Numbered from the stretch's first letter, positions 44,966 through 54,607 are shown. The stretch: DNA of 64,000 bases from Blastocatellia bacterium (GCA_016789265.1 JAEUQK010000022.1:1-64000); one strand, 5' to 3'. Numbers and translations are program-made. Notes: generated by a model not told the origin, from the sequence alone.

Positions 44966-45379
44966 TCAGTTTCCGATGCCGGTTGTTTTCTTTTTTTCTT
45001 TTGCGGCAATTACCGTGGCCGGCTTTTCGACCGCGACCGAGAATCCCTTGTCTTCGGTTCGGATCTTTGCAAGGACGGCCTGGCCGGCGGAACGATCGAA
45101 GATGAGCTCAGGTTTCTTATCGGCTGGATCACCGTTGGGCATCGCAAACGCGTCATAGACCACTCGATTCTTGGAATCTCGCATCTCTAGGTGTTCAGCT
45201 CCACTGGGAGTCCGACGCAATCGGATAACATATTTGCCTGCGGCAAATGCCTTGTCTCCGACGACGAAATCGAACGGGATATCCGCATCGATCTTAGTTG
45301 CGAGCTGGGCGTTAGCAGATGTACCTACGAAAACTAGTGCGAGCGACAGGAATGATAGTGTCAAGATTACTTTTTTCAT
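44966..45379 (-). CDS. Small secreted hypothetical protein
   Basis: The ATG at 45379, preceded by AAGGAG, gives 137 residues with a typical signal peptide (MKKVILTLSFLSLALVFVGTSANAQ-type). An in-frame reading back to 45502 has no ribosome-binding site and is rejected. The mature part (IDADIPFDFVVGDKAFAAGKYVIRL, HLEMRDSKNRVVYDAFAM, PELIFDRSAGQAVLAKI) belongs to a small secreted family that I associate with acidobacteria. Its function is unknown. The pattern 'IPFDFxVGxxxxPAGxY' is the family marker. Confidence 0.75.
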   Translation of the reverse strand: MKKVILTLSFLSLALVFVGTSANAQLATKIDADIPFDFVVGDKAFAAGKYVIRLRRTPSGAEHLEMRDSKNRVVYDAFAMPNGDPADKKPELIFDRSAGQAVLAKIRTEDKGFSVAVEKPATVIAAKEKKKTTGIGN

Positions 45380-45554
45380 GATTTCTCCTTGATTCATATA
45401 TGAATATTTTGGAAACGAATGTGACCGCATGATCGTTTTGGTCAGAATTCGGTCACGCGTCGTTCCGGTTAAAATGACGTTTTGTAATTTACTTAGTTTC
45501 AAAGTTTTTTTTGAATGCGAATGCAGATAGAATTACCGACAAAGCTAAACCTTT

Positions 45555-46829
45555 ATGAATAAAAGGGATTATCAACCCGGAGAGGCATACGCGGCCGCAT
45601 CGGATCTAGCTGATCCGATACGAGAATATAGAAACCGATTTAATTTCCCGAATTTTTCCGATGGGCGGGAATTGATCTACTTCACCGGAAACTCACTGGG
45701 CCTTCAGCCTAAAACTGCGCGCGAGTATATTGATCAGGAACTCGACGATTGGGCACGCTTTGCAGTCGAAGGACATATCCGGGCCAGACATCCGTGGCTT
45801 CCATATCATGAATTTGTTACTGAGCCGATGGCTCGCGTTATCGGCGCAAGACCGATCGAGACGATCGTTATGAATTCCCTTACGGTGAACCTTCATCTGA
45901 TGTTGGTCTCGTTTTACCGACCTGAAGGAAGAAGAAAAAAGATCGCGATCGAAAAGGGTGCCTTTCCGAGCGACCAATATGCGGTCAAGTCGCAGCTTAG
46001 ATTTCACGGAGTCGAACCGGAGGAAGGATTGATCGAATTATCGCCGCGCGATTGCGAATCGACGCTTCGGACCGAAGACATAGTCGAGACGATCGGGAAG
46101 AATGGCGATGAGGTCGCATTAGTGCTGCTCGGCGGTGTGAACTATTACACCGGGCAAGCATTTGATCTGCCCGCGATAACAGAAGCGGGACACAAAGCTG
46201 GGGCGATTGTCGGATTTGATCTTGCTCACGCCGCGGGAAACCTGCAACTACATCTGCATGATTGGGATGTTGATTTTGCGGTTTGGTGCTCTTACAAATA
46301 CCTTAACGCAGGACCGGGCGGGATCGCCGGGGCTTTCGTTCACGAGCGTCACGCGAATTCATTCGACCTGCCGCGTTTCGTAGGCTGGTGGGGACACAAC
46401 AAACGGACAAGATTTTTGATGGGGCCGGAATTTGACCCGCTTCCGGGCGCCGAAGGCTGGCAGCTATCTAATCCACCAATTTTTCAGCTCGCTGCGCTGC
46501 GCGCTTCACTTGAGATCTTTGACGACGCCGGAATGTCGAATCTTCGTGCAAAGTCTGAGGCTCTGACCGGCTATTTGGTGTATTTGTTAAACCAGATCGA
46601 TGATGACCGAATCTCGATCATTACGCCTCGCGATCCCGCGCATCGAGGTTGTCAGCTTTCGATCAGGGTCAAAGATTCCGACAAACTCTTGTTTGACGCG
46701 ATCACCGATCGTGGAGTGATCGCCGATTGGAGGGAGCCGGACGTAATACGAGTCGCACCCACTCCTCTTTATAATTCGTACACAGAAGTTTTTCGCTTTT
46801 CAACGATACTGGAAGAATGCCTAAGGTAG
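45555..46829 (+). CDS. kynU: Kynureninase
   Basis: The 424-residue PLP enzyme of fold type I shows IYFTGNSLGLQPK, the PLP-phosphate contact region VMNSLTVNLHLML, and VGFDLAHAAGNLQLHLHDWDVDFAVWCSYKYLNAGPGG, with Lys248 as the Schiff-base residue. The late RGCQLSIRV and GVIADWREPDVIRVAPTPLYNS blocks also match. It cleaves kynurenine or 3-hydroxykynurenine to (3-hydroxy)anthranilate and alanine. It overlaps the monooxygenase gene by 13 bases and is first of a three-gene operon. Confidence 0.95.
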   Translation: MNKRDYQPGEAYAAASDLADPIREYRNRFNFPNFSDGRELIYFTGNSLGLQPKTAREYIDQELDDWARFAVEGHIRARHPWLPYHEFVTEPMARVIGARPIETIVMNSLTVNLHLMLVSFYRPEGRRKKIAIEKGAFPSDQYAVKSQLRFHGVEPEEGLIELSPRDCESTLRTEDIVETIGKNGDEVALVLLGGVNYYTGQAFDLPAITEAGHKAGAIVGFDLAHAAGNLQLHLHDWDVDFAVWCSYKYLNAGPGGIAGAFVHERHANSFDLPRFVGWWGHNKRTRFLMGPEFDPLPGAEGWQLSNPPIFQLAALRASLEIFDDAGMSNLRAKSEALTGYLVYLLNQIDDDRISIITPRDPAHRGCQLSIRVKDSDKLLFDAITDRGVIADWREPDVIRVAPTPLYNSYTEVFRFSTILEECLR

Positions 46830-48160
46830 CCATAATCGGTGCCGGCCTGGCCGGATCACTTCTCGCGATCTATCTCGCAAAACGCGGGATGAAGGTCGAT
46901 GTGTACGAGGCGCGCGGCGACATGCGCAATGAAAAGGTTTCGGCCGGGCGCTCGATAAATCTAGCGTTGTCGGACCGCGGCATTGCTGCATTGCGCGAGG
47001 TCGGGATGGACGAGTACATGCTCTCCGAAGCCGTGCCGATGTACGGGCGAATGATCCATAGCGTGGCAGGCGAAACTACGCTTCTACCATACAGCGGGCG
47101 CGAAGGCGAGTACATAAATTCGGTCTCGCGTGCCGGGCTTAATATTGCATTGATAAACGCGGCTGAGAAGTACGAAGGTGTAGCATTCGACTTCAGCGAA
47201 CGATGTATAGCGTTCGATTGCGATAGAGGTGAAGCGACATTGTCTAGCGGCAGGAAAGTTACGCCAAGCACCACGATCGCGACTGACGGTGCCGGCTCTG
47301 CAGTTCGTGATGCGATGTTGCGCGGCGGAGTAGACCGTTTTGATTTTTCGCAGAAGTGGCTGGAACACGGATACAAAGAACTACACATCCCGCCGGGTCC
47401 AAACGGCGAATTCCTTTTGGAGAAAAATGCTCTCCATATCTGGCCTCGTCACAAATTCATGATGATCGCCCTGCCGAACTTTGACGGCAGTTTCACGTGC
47501 ACTCTGTTTCTAGCGCATAGATCTACGACGGACCTCGATGAACCTGCATTCGATAGGCTTACAGATAATAAAGCGGTGATCGAATTCTTTGACCGCGAGT
47601 TCACCGATGCCGTTCCGCTGATGCCAACGCTGCTTGAAGATTTTTTTACCAATCCGACTGGAAATCTTGGAACGGTGAAATGTTTTCCCTGGAACGCACG
47701 TGGGAACGCACTGCTGCTCGGCGACTCGGCTCACGCAGTCGTGCCGTTTTACGGCCAGGGTATGAACTGTGCTTTTGAAGATGTTCGCGTACTCGACCAA
47801 CTGATAGAAAACCACGGCACCGAATGGGAGACCATTTACAAGCGGTTCGGAAAGCTCCGCAAGGTCAATACCGACGCGATCGCCGATATGGCCGAAGAGA
47901 ATTTTTACGAAATGCGCGATGCAACGGCCGATCCGGTCTTCGTTCGCAAACGCGAACTTGAAACAAAACTCGAGCAGACCTACCCCGACTATTTCTCTAA
48001 ATATTCGATGGTCACGTTCCGCGAAGACCTGCCCTATTCAGTGGCGAAAGCAAAGGGCAACGCTCAAGACCAATTCTTAATGAACGTATGTGCTGAAGTT
48101 GGGTCGGTGAAAGAACTGGACATTAGCCGCATCCACGAAGAAGTGAAGAAGATCGGATGA
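46817..48160 (+). CDS. kmo: Kynurenine 3-monooxygenase
   Basis: The 447-residue flavoprotein hydroxylase has the FAD dinucleotide motif VAIIGAGLAGSLLAIYLAKRG, GRSINLALSDRGIAAL (kynurenine-contact region), ATDGAGSAVRDAML and the second FAD motif GNALLLGDSAHAVVPFYGQGMNCAFEDV. It hydroxylates kynurenine at C3 with NADPH and O2. The C-terminus is less hydrophobic than in the mitochondrial enzyme, fitting a soluble bacterial form. It overlaps both neighbours, so the operon is translationally coupled. Confidence 0.95.
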   Translation: MPKVAIIGAGLAGSLLAIYLAKRGMKVDVYEARGDMRNEKVSAGRSINLALSDRGIAALREVGMDEYMLSEAVPMYGRMIHSVAGETTLLPYSGREGEYINSVSRAGLNIALINAAEKYEGVAFDFSERCIAFDCDRGEATLSSGRKVTPSTTIATDGAGSAVRDAMLRGGVDRFDFSQKWLEHGYKELHIPPGPNGEFLLEKNALHIWPRHKFMMIALPNFDGSFTCTLFLAHRSTTDLDEPAFDRLTDNKAVIEFFDREFTDAVPLMPTLLEDFFTNPTGNLGTVKCFPWNARGNALLLGDSAHAVVPFYGQGMNCAFEDVRVLDQLIENHGTEWETIYKRFGKLRKVNTDAIADMAEENFYEMRDATADPVFVRKRELETKLEQTYPDYFSKYSMVTFREDLPYSVAKAKGNAQDQFLMNVCAEVGSVKELDISRIHEEVKKIG

Positions 48161-48870
48161 AATTCGTCGCGGACATTTCAATACCCCTTAATTTCAACGG
48201 ACCGCAGCCAAACGCGTTTGGCGTCGATGCGGCGACATCAAAAACACTTGGCGATACGCGGGATGGTTCGAGCGTCAATTTTGAGCAGTATACCTTGACG
48301 CCTCATTGCAACGGCACGCATACCGAGTGTGTTGGTCATATCACGGACGAGCGGATCTCAGTGCGAGAGTGTTTGCGTGACGTGGTGATGAACGCGGTGC
48401 TGGTGACTGCCGAACCTCGGCCGGTGGCAAACGGAGACCTCGTGATCACGCGAGATTCATTGTTGGAAATACTGGCGGACACGAACGTCTTGGCTCCGGC
48501 GGCATTTGTCCTGCGGACGCTGCCAAACGATGACACCAAACTGACGCAGCGTTACGACGGTAACAACCTTTCGCCGTATTTTAACGTCCAGGCAATGGAA
48601 TTTATTCTCGAATTCGGATTCACGCATTTGCTTGTCGATCTGCCGTCTATCGACAGGCTTGATGATCCTGATTTGCCCGCGCATCGAGTGTTTTGGAACG
48701 TCGAACAGGGACGCCGCGAGGTAAACGCGGCCACGAGAATAAACTCGACCATCACCGAAATGATCTACGTACCGAATGAGGTCGCCGACGGCGAATACCT
48801 TCTCAACCTGCAGATCGCACCATTCGCATCAGATGCAGTACCGTCTCGTCCGATACTGTTATTACCTTGA
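48157..48870 (+). CDS. Cyclase-family metal hydrolase, candidate kynurenine formamidase
   Basis: The 237-residue protein starts in an ATGA overlap with kmo. It is a member of the metal-dependent cyclase family, with the motif HCNGTHTECVGHI where classical KynB has HxGTHxDxPxH. The Asp-to-Glu change and the lost Pro put it in a divergent subgroup. The later block NPNSRINSI-like region on the opposite strand is only shadow. Position in the kynurenine operon makes N-formylkynurenine hydrolysis the best inference. Confidence 0.75.
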   Translation: MKFVADISIPLNFNGPQPNAFGVDAATSKTLGDTRDGSSVNFEQYTLTPHCNGTHTECVGHITDERISVRECLRDVVMNAVLVTAEPRPVANGDLVITRDSLLEILADTNVLAPAAFVLRTLPNDDTKLTQRYDGNNLSPYFNVQAMEFILEFGFTHLLVDLPSIDRLDDPDLPAHRVFWNVEQGRREVNAATRINSTITEMIYVPNEVADGEYLLNLQIAPFASDAVPSRPILLLP

Positions 48871-48894
48871 CGCCCTGAATCTGCGTCAAACAGA

Positions 48895-49794
48895 TCACTT
48901 TTCCGGAACGTACTCCCAATGCCAAGGCTCGTAAAAATATGGATAGAATCCGAATCGGCTTGCGTTCTTAACTAGCCATTTGTAAGCGGGCGTTTCAACC
49001 TGCAGCTGCCGATTCGCATCTTTTGTCGAAACAGGATCGCCGCCGACGTAGATGTCTAGTGCCCGTCCGGTTGAATGAGCACTGAATTTTGCCAATGCCG
49101 AACGGCTGGAATTAGGCGCCTTACGACGAAGGGCCGCCTGATATTCCGGTGAACGGTACGCCGAGATTATTGACAGGTATTTCCCGCCTGATCCTGCTTG
49201 GAACTGTGGGCCCAAATCCCGTTCAGCCGCCGCGATCATCTTCTTGTAGGCCGAGTAAGTCTCGCTATCGAGTTTAAGAAGTTCAGGACTTCGTGTCTGG
49301 TCGAAAAACTCATCAATGGGTGCGGATATGAGCCTGTCCGCATCCGGCAATAAATATCTGAATTGCCTTTGAGCCTGCCACACTGAAACAAATTTGCTCA
49401 TTGTCTCGGCATCGACGATACCGAGGGCGTTCAATCCTTGTTTTGTTTGCCAATCCGCAAGTGCCGACGCAAAATCCGCTGAATCCGGCAGGGCTGCCGT
49501 ACCCATGGAGCGCGAGATCAACGGAACGTAAATGTTCCATCCATTTTGCAATTTACCGCCAAATGACCAGGCCAGTTTTGATAGTTGATCTTTATTCTTC
49601 AATGCGGCGGAGGTAAATCTAATGATGCGAAGATCATCCGATGGAGCAGTCTTAACGGTTCTGGAAACGCGCATCGATCCCGCTTTTGTGGTCGTCTGAG
49701 CAGACGCAGCAAAACCTCCGAGCAGTAAACACAGAGACCCGGCAATAAAAGCGAAACTATTAAGTGGGTCGAACCTCAGAAACCGGCCTTTCAT
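48895..49794 (-). CDS. VanY/M15-type D-alanyl-D-alanine carboxypeptidase-like protein
   Basis: The 299-residue exported protein has a signal peptide (to about AASAQ). A short peptidoglycan-binding-like helix bundle follows (FASALADWQTKQGLNALGIVDAETMSKF). The M15 domain has ISAYRSPEYQAAL, the zinc ligands in FSAHSTGRALDIYVGG and the catalytic EPWHWEYVP end. M15B enzymes trim D-Ala from peptidoglycan stem peptides. Products of such an enzyme are substrates for the D-amino acid locus at 4-17 kb, though the two are 30 kb apart. Confidence 0.85.
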   Translation of the reverse strand: MKGRFLRFDPLNSFAFIAGSLCLLLGGFAASAQTTTKAGSMRVSRTVKTAPSDDLRIIRFTSAALKNKDQLSKLAWSFGGKLQNGWNIYVPLISRSMGTAALPDSADFASALADWQTKQGLNALGIVDAETMSKFVSVWQAQRQFRYLLPDADRLISAPIDEFFDQTRSPELLKLDSETYSAYKKMIAAAERDLGPQFQAGSGGKYLSIISAYRSPEYQAALRRKAPNSSRSALAKFSAHSTGRALDIYVGGDPVSTKDANRQLQVETPAYKWLVKNASRFGFYPYFYEPWHWEYVPEK

Positions 49795-49844
49795 ATCGCG
49801 ATTTGATGTATTGCTGTGCCCTTCCGTTTGCCGCGTGTTGATCG

Positions 49845-50744
49845 TTACTTGACCGCGTGCTCCAGAGCATCTTTCAGTTTTGGATATTTGAACTCAAATC
49901 CGGCATCGAGCAGTCGTTTAGGAACAACGCGGGTCGAATCCAATAACAAAGCATCGCCCATCTCGCCAAAGACCATGTGAACGGCGAATTCGGGCAAAGG
50001 CAAGAATGTAGGGCGATAAAGGACACTGCCCAAGGTTTTTGTAAATTCTTCATTGGTGACCGGGTTTGGAGCGGTCACATTTATCGCACCGCGAAAATCC
50101 TCGTTCTCGAGTACGAAATTGATGATCCTGACCACATCATCCAGCGAGACCCAGCTCATCCATTGTTCACCGCTGCCGATAACACCGCCGACGCCCAGTT
50201 TGAAGGGTGTCATCATCGTCGCAAGAGCACCGCCGTCCTTCGAAAGGACAATACCGGTACGAAGCAAAACAGTGCGGATCCCCATATCTTCCGCTCGACG
50301 GGATTCTGCTTCCCATTCCTTGCTGATCTCAGAAAGAAAAGTCTTGCCTGCAGAGCTGGATTCGGTCATCTCGTCGCTGCCGCGGTCGCCATAGAATCCG
50401 ATCGCAGATCCGGAGATAAACACCTTCGGTTTTTGTTTGAGCTTGTCAAAGGTCTCGACCATCGACCGCGTGCCGAATACGCGGCTGTCTCGGATCGCCT
50501 TTTTCTTTTCCTCAGTCCATCGCAGTCCGCTGATATTTTCCCCGGCGAGATGGATAACGGCGTCCAAACCCTCGAGACGCGGCAGATCTTCGGCAGAGAA
50601 TCCGGTATCCGGGTCCCATTTAATATGCCGTTCATCTTTTCGTTCGCTTCGTGAACCAAGCAGCATTTCATATCCCTTTTCTTTGAAAGAAGATTGAAGG
50701 GCTTTGCCGATAAGGCCGCTGGCACCAGTGATCAGTATTTTCAT
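49845..50744 (-). CDS. TIGR01777-family NAD(P)-dependent epimerase/cell-division-inhibitor-like protein
   Basis: The 299-residue extended SDR protein has the coenzyme motif ITGASGLIGKAL, followed by VIHLAGENISGLRWTEEKKKAIRDSRV, FISGSAIGFYGDRG and the C-terminal DUF1731-type block FELPLPEFAVHMVFGEMGDALLLDSTRVVPKRLLDAGFEF-like. These mark the TIGR01777 (SulA-like, YfcH) family. Its natural substrate is unknown. It lies 50 bases upstream of the VanY gene on the same strand. Confidence 0.9.
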   Translation of the reverse strand: MKILITGASGLIGKALQSSFKEKGYEMLLGSRSERKDERHIKWDPDTGFSAEDLPRLEGLDAVIHLAGENISGLRWTEEKKKAIRDSRVFGTRSMVETFDKLKQKPKVFISGSAIGFYGDRGSDEMTESSSAGKTFLSEISKEWEAESRRAEDMGIRTVLLRTGIVLSKDGGALATMMTPFKLGVGGVIGSGEQWMSWVSLDDVVRIINFVLENEDFRGAINVTAPNPVTNEEFTKTLGSVLYRPTFLPLPEFAVHMVFGEMGDALLLDSTRVVPKRLLDAGFEFKYPKLKDALEHAVK

Positions 50745-50786
50745 AGACCCGTAGATTCTATCAAATTACTGTCTTCGTCAGGATCA

Positions 50787-51143
50787 CTATTGCGGATGTC
50801 TGAGTTTATCGTGGACAAGCGTGGCGAGTATCCGGATCTCGCGATCGGAAAGTTGATTGCGAAACGGGGTCATACCATTTCCGCCTTCGGAGATCTGTTT
50901 GTAGATCTCATCCTCGGTCTTGAATTTGAACTCTCCGGAACGAAGGCTCGGCACAACGGTTCCGTCTTGGAGAGTCTTGCCATTTCCCTCGGTACCGTGG
51001 CAGATGGCACAGTTCTGTCGAAACAGCGAGGCATCGTATTCTTTGCTTTCCGCAACAATGAAACGCCCGGCTTTTGACGATTGGCACGCAAAGATAAAAC
51101 CAAGTAGGAACACGAGAATTATTATGGGCTTTAGATGGAACAT
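50787..51143 (-). CDS. Lipoprotein c-type cytochrome
   Basis: The ATG at 51143 gives 118 residues with a lipobox-like leader (LLGFIFACQSS), so it is probably a lipid-anchored periplasmic protein. A single heme-binding CAICH motif follows (FRQNCAICHGTEGNG). Methionine in GGNGMTPF is the likely sixth ligand and SDREIRILATLVHDKL the closing helix. It is a class I mono-heme electron carrier; its redox partner is not evident nearby. Confidence 0.88.
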   Translation of the reverse strand: MFHLKPIIILVFLLGFIFACQSSKAGRFIVAESKEYDASLFRQNCAICHGTEGNGKTLQDGTVVPSLRSGEFKFKTEDEIYKQISEGGNGMTPFRNQLSDREIRILATLVHDKLRHPQ

Positions 51144-51266
51144 CCTGTCATCAATGATTCTCACGCAGAGTTCTACGAGGCGCAAAACAAGAAAGATTAC
51201 CGAAACTTAATTCTAAGAGTAGAAACGTATTCTGTATCGGAGCGCAATACGAGATCGGGGACGACG

Positions 51267-52862
51267 CTATTTATGCTCAATCTCATGTCTCAGGGCAAGT
51301 TTCGAGATCTTGCCAGTGTTGCCTATGGGCAGACTGTCGCGAAACTCGACATAACGCGGATATTTGTTGGCTGCGAATTGCTCGCGGCACCAATCGATAA
51401 ATGCAGCGTCGGAAAGTTGCGCCCCTTCTTTTAGCACCAAATAGGCCTTCACTTCCTCCCCCAAGCGATCGTCCGGTACTCCGATCACGGCACACAGCGA
51501 AACTGCAGGATGCGTCATTATTATCTCTTCAAGCTCGCGTGGATAGACATTGTAACCGCCGCGAAGGATCATATCTTTCTTACGATCGACGATCGCAAGA
51601 TAGCCTTCCTCGTCCATGATGCCGATGTCGTCCGTGTGAAACCAACCGTCCTTGAAAGCTTCGGCCGTTGCCTCCGGCCGTTTGTAATAGCCCTTCATCA
51701 CGTTCGTTCCGCGGATCAGGACTTCTCCGCGTTCTCCCCGGGGCACTTCCTTGTCGTCCTCGCCGGCGCAGATCACTTCCACACCAAAAATTGCTTGGCC
51801 GACTGTTCCCGGTTTCGAAGGTTTTTGAAAGTGATTGAACGTCGCCAGAGGCGAAGTTTCGCTGAGGCCATAACCTTCCATGACTCGTACGCCGAACTTC
51901 TGCTCAAAGGCCTTCATGACCTCGACCGGCATCGGTGCTCCACCGGACGTACAGACCTTCATGTTTTCCCGAATCAGGTCGATATCATAACCTTCATCTT
52001 CTACATATTTGAGGAGAGCCCAATACATCGTCGGGACACCGACCCAGAAGTTCACTCTTTCTTTTACCATCACATCCAGTGTTGCTTTAGGTTCGAACCT
52101 CGGAAGTAGGACCACGCGGTTTCCGGCATAGATGTTCGTATTCATCTGCACTGTCTGGCCGGTCGTATGGAACAACGGCAAAGTGATCAAAGCGGTCTTA
52201 TGAACGCCGTCGGTGTTGTCCAATACGGGCAGGTGGATACTGTAAGTCGTGACCACGTTTGACCAGAGATTAAGATGCGTCAACTCGGCACCTTTCGGCT
52301 GTCCAGTCGTGCCCGAAGTGTAGAGTATGGCGCACGTATCGTCCGGCGAAGTTGGATAGATCTCGAATTTATCGGACTTATCGAAGATGAGCTCACCCAG
52401 CGTCTTGTGGCCCTCGAACGGAGCAGGCCCCTCTGGCCCTTTTGTCATTACGATCAGATGTTCACACGAATCGACCTTATCGAATGCGTCCTTTGCGTGT
52501 TGGCCCATCTGCATTTCCGGCGTACCTTCGAACGCGAATATCGCTTTAGCGTCAGAGTCGCGAAGTTGGTATTCGATCTCGCGTGCCGTAAAAAGCACAC
52601 AGGTCGGGACAACTACAGCACCAGCTTTCATGATGCCGTAATAAACGATCGGAAAATATGGGAGGTTCGGGCAAAGCAGCGCGACCTTGTCATTGTGTCC
52701 TATGCCCATTGAAACCAGGGCGTTCGCAACTTGGTTAGACATTACCTCAAGCTGTGCGTATGTCAGACGCATATCGTTCCAGACGATCGCCTCTTTTTCG
52801 GGCGAAAGCCGCGCGTGGTGAGACACTATGGACGCAAGATTCAATGTTGTTACATTGCTCAT
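51267..52862 (-). CDS. AMP-dependent acyl-CoA synthetase (long-chain fatty acid-CoA ligase-like)
   Basis: The 531-residue ANL-superfamily enzyme has the P-loop ILYTSGTTGQPKGAELTH, YGLSETSP, GWFHTDDIGIMDEEGYLAIVDRKKDMILRGGYNVYP (hinge and A8) and the catalytic Lys in GNTGKISKLALR. It activates a carboxylic acid, probably a fatty or aromatic acid, as the CoA thioester. Chain-length preference cannot be read. The gene lies 123 bases upstream of the cytochrome gene's start on the same strand. Confidence 0.9.
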   Translation of the reverse strand: MSNVTTLNLASIVSHHARLSPEKEAIVWNDMRLTYAQLEVMSNQVANALVSMGIGHNDKVALLCPNLPYFPIVYYGIMKAGAVVVPTCVLFTAREIEYQLRDSDAKAIFAFEGTPEMQMGQHAKDAFDKVDSCEHLIVMTKGPEGPAPFEGHKTLGELIFDKSDKFEIYPTSPDDTCAILYTSGTTGQPKGAELTHLNLWSNVVTTYSIHLPVLDNTDGVHKTALITLPLFHTTGQTVQMNTNIYAGNRVVLLPRFEPKATLDVMVKERVNFWVGVPTMYWALLKYVEDEGYDIDLIRENMKVCTSGGAPMPVEVMKAFEQKFGVRVMEGYGLSETSPLATFNHFQKPSKPGTVGQAIFGVEVICAGEDDKEVPRGERGEVLIRGTNVMKGYYKRPEATAEAFKDGWFHTDDIGIMDEEGYLAIVDRKKDMILRGGYNVYPRELEEIIMTHPAVSLCAVIGVPDDRLGEEVKAYLVLKEGAQLSDAAFIDWCREQFAANKYPRYVEFRDSLPIGNTGKISKLALRHEIEHK

Positions 52863-52962
52863 AAGTCGGTTAAGGCTTTTCCTTCAGTTATTCCGAAATG
52901 ATCAGGTTGGTAGAGGTATTTTTACCACAAAATCAATATTTCTTGAAGAGACGAGCAAACAC

Positions 52963-54558
52963 TCACACCGATCCGGTCAATTGGTTTGATCTTGAGAAAT
53001 CTATTTGGGAACTCGATGAGATCTCCGTGCGCAGCTTCTGTATCGAGTGGACTCGCCACTCCTCTCTTTGTTGTGGAAAATCACTCCTGAAATGGCCGCC
53101 TCTGGATTCCTCCCGCCAGAGTGCCGCGCGAGATACAAGCAACGCGAGAGAGACAAAATTTCGCGATGACGCACTCAGCGACGAACGTTCGATCTGTTCA
53201 AATTCCGCGATCGCCCGAGTGAGTGAATCTTTGTCGCGAAGTATCCCGACACGCTCCCACATCACGCGTTTGACGCGCTTTTTGACCGCTGTGCTAATGG
53301 CAGGTCGCGAAACCGGGTCAGATGATCCAAGTACAGGCAGTTGTAGAGATCTGCCGATCTCCACATCTTGATTATCGGCTACGGCGGCCTCACCTGCTCT
53401 TGCACCGAATACAAGTCCTTCGAGCAGCGAATTTGATGCGAGCCGGTTTGCACCGTGAACTCCTGTGCATGTCACTTCCCCAGCAGCATAAAGACCGCGA
53501 ACAGTTGACCGTCCGTGCAGATCCGTTCGGATCCCTCCCATGCAGTAATGCGAAGCAGGTGATACCGGTAGCAAGTCTTTAGCTAAGTTCAGGCCATAGG
53601 CCGCGCACGTTTCATAGATCTTCGGAAAACGGTGTTTCAGAAACTCTTCGTCCAAAGCGGTCATGTCAAGAAAAACAGTTCGCGAACCTGTACGCCGCAT
53701 CTCGGCTACGATCGATCGTGAAACTATGTCGCGCGGGGCAAGTTCAAGTCGTTCATCGTATCGGCCCATAAACCGTTCGCCCTGATTGTTCCGAAGTATC
53801 CCGCCCTCGCCGCGCATCGCTTCGCTAAGTAAGAATCTTGGAGCGCCTTCGATACTTAAAGCGGTAGGGTGAAATTGGACGAACTCCATATCGGCCATTT
53901 CTGCACCGGCGAAATATGCCATAGCCATTCCGTCGCCCGTCGCGACCGGCGGATTCGTAGTGTGCTGGTAAAGTTGGCCCGCACCGCCCGTACACATAAT
54001 TACAGCCCTAGCATATATCTCGCGGGGCCCGCGAAGTATAGGATCGCGAAACCGTACACCGATGCAGCGACCATCATTAACTATCAGACCCTCGGTAGTG
54101 GCAAAGGGCAAAAGATTTATAGTTTTCTCCTGCCTCGCCCTGGCGATCATTGAACGTACAAATTCGGCGCCGGTAGAATCTCCGTGAGCATGCAAGATCC
54201 GACGGCGGGAATGCGCGGCTTCCTTTGTGAACACAAGTTCGCCGCCTTCGCGATCAAACTCCGTTCCCCAGTCGATGAGCTGTTTGATGTATTTGGTACC
54301 CTCAGAAACCAGGGTCCCAACCGCTTTTTCGTCGCAAAGTCCTGCCCCGGCAACGAGGGTATCTCCTTCGTGAAGCCCGGCGTCATCGTCTTCCGACAAC
54401 ACAACCGCGACACCGCCCTGCGCGTATTCGGTATTGGACTCCCTGGCTTTGTCCTTGGTAAGAACGGTAACGTCTGCACCGGCTTCTGCAAGTGCTATGG
54501 AAGCACGAAGCCCGGCCACACCGCTCCCAATGACGATAAAGTCCGTAACTAGAGACAT
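52963..54558 (-). CDS. nadB: L-aspartate oxidase
   Basis: The 531-residue flavoprotein has the FAD motif DFIVIGSGVAGLRASIALAE, SNTEYAQGGVAV, HSRRRILHAHGDSTGAEF, MEFVQFHPTAL and HYCMGGIRTDLHGRSTVRGLYAAGEVTCTGVHGANRLASNSLLEG. The catalytic Arg/His residues of the succinate dehydrogenase fold are kept. It oxidises aspartate to iminoaspartate, the first step of NAD synthesis. Its presence implies that NAD comes from aspartate, so the kynurenine genes here serve degradation. Confidence 0.93.
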   Translation of the reverse strand: MSLVTDFIVIGSGVAGLRASIALAEAGADVTVLTKDKARESNTEYAQGGVAVVLSEDDDAGLHEGDTLVAGAGLCDEKAVGTLVSEGTKYIKQLIDWGTEFDREGGELVFTKEAAHSRRRILHAHGDSTGAEFVRSMIARARQEKTINLLPFATTEGLIVNDGRCIGVRFRDPILRGPREIYARAVIMCTGGAGQLYQHTTNPPVATGDGMAMAYFAGAEMADMEFVQFHPTALSIEGAPRFLLSEAMRGEGGILRNNQGERFMGRYDERLELAPRDIVSRSIVAEMRRTGSRTVFLDMTALDEEFLKHRFPKIYETCAAYGLNLAKDLLPVSPASHYCMGGIRTDLHGRSTVRGLYAAGEVTCTGVHGANRLASNSLLEGLVFGARAGEAAVADNQDVEIGRSLQLPVLGSSDPVSRPAISTAVKKRVKRVMWERVGILRDKDSLTRAIAEFEQIERSSLSASSRNFVSLALLVSRAALWREESRGGHFRSDFPQQREEWRVHSIQKLRTEISSSSQIDFSRSNQLTGSV

Positions 54559-54607
54559 TAAGAGAAATGTAACAAATTAAAGACCCGTCCGCTATCTTAT
54601 TGTTGCT

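Noticed and set aside
51135..51434. 99-residue plus-strand frame between the cytochrome and acyl-CoA ligase genes
   Set aside because: Most of it is antisense to the acyl-CoA ligase 3' end, and it has no ribosome-binding site or family pattern.
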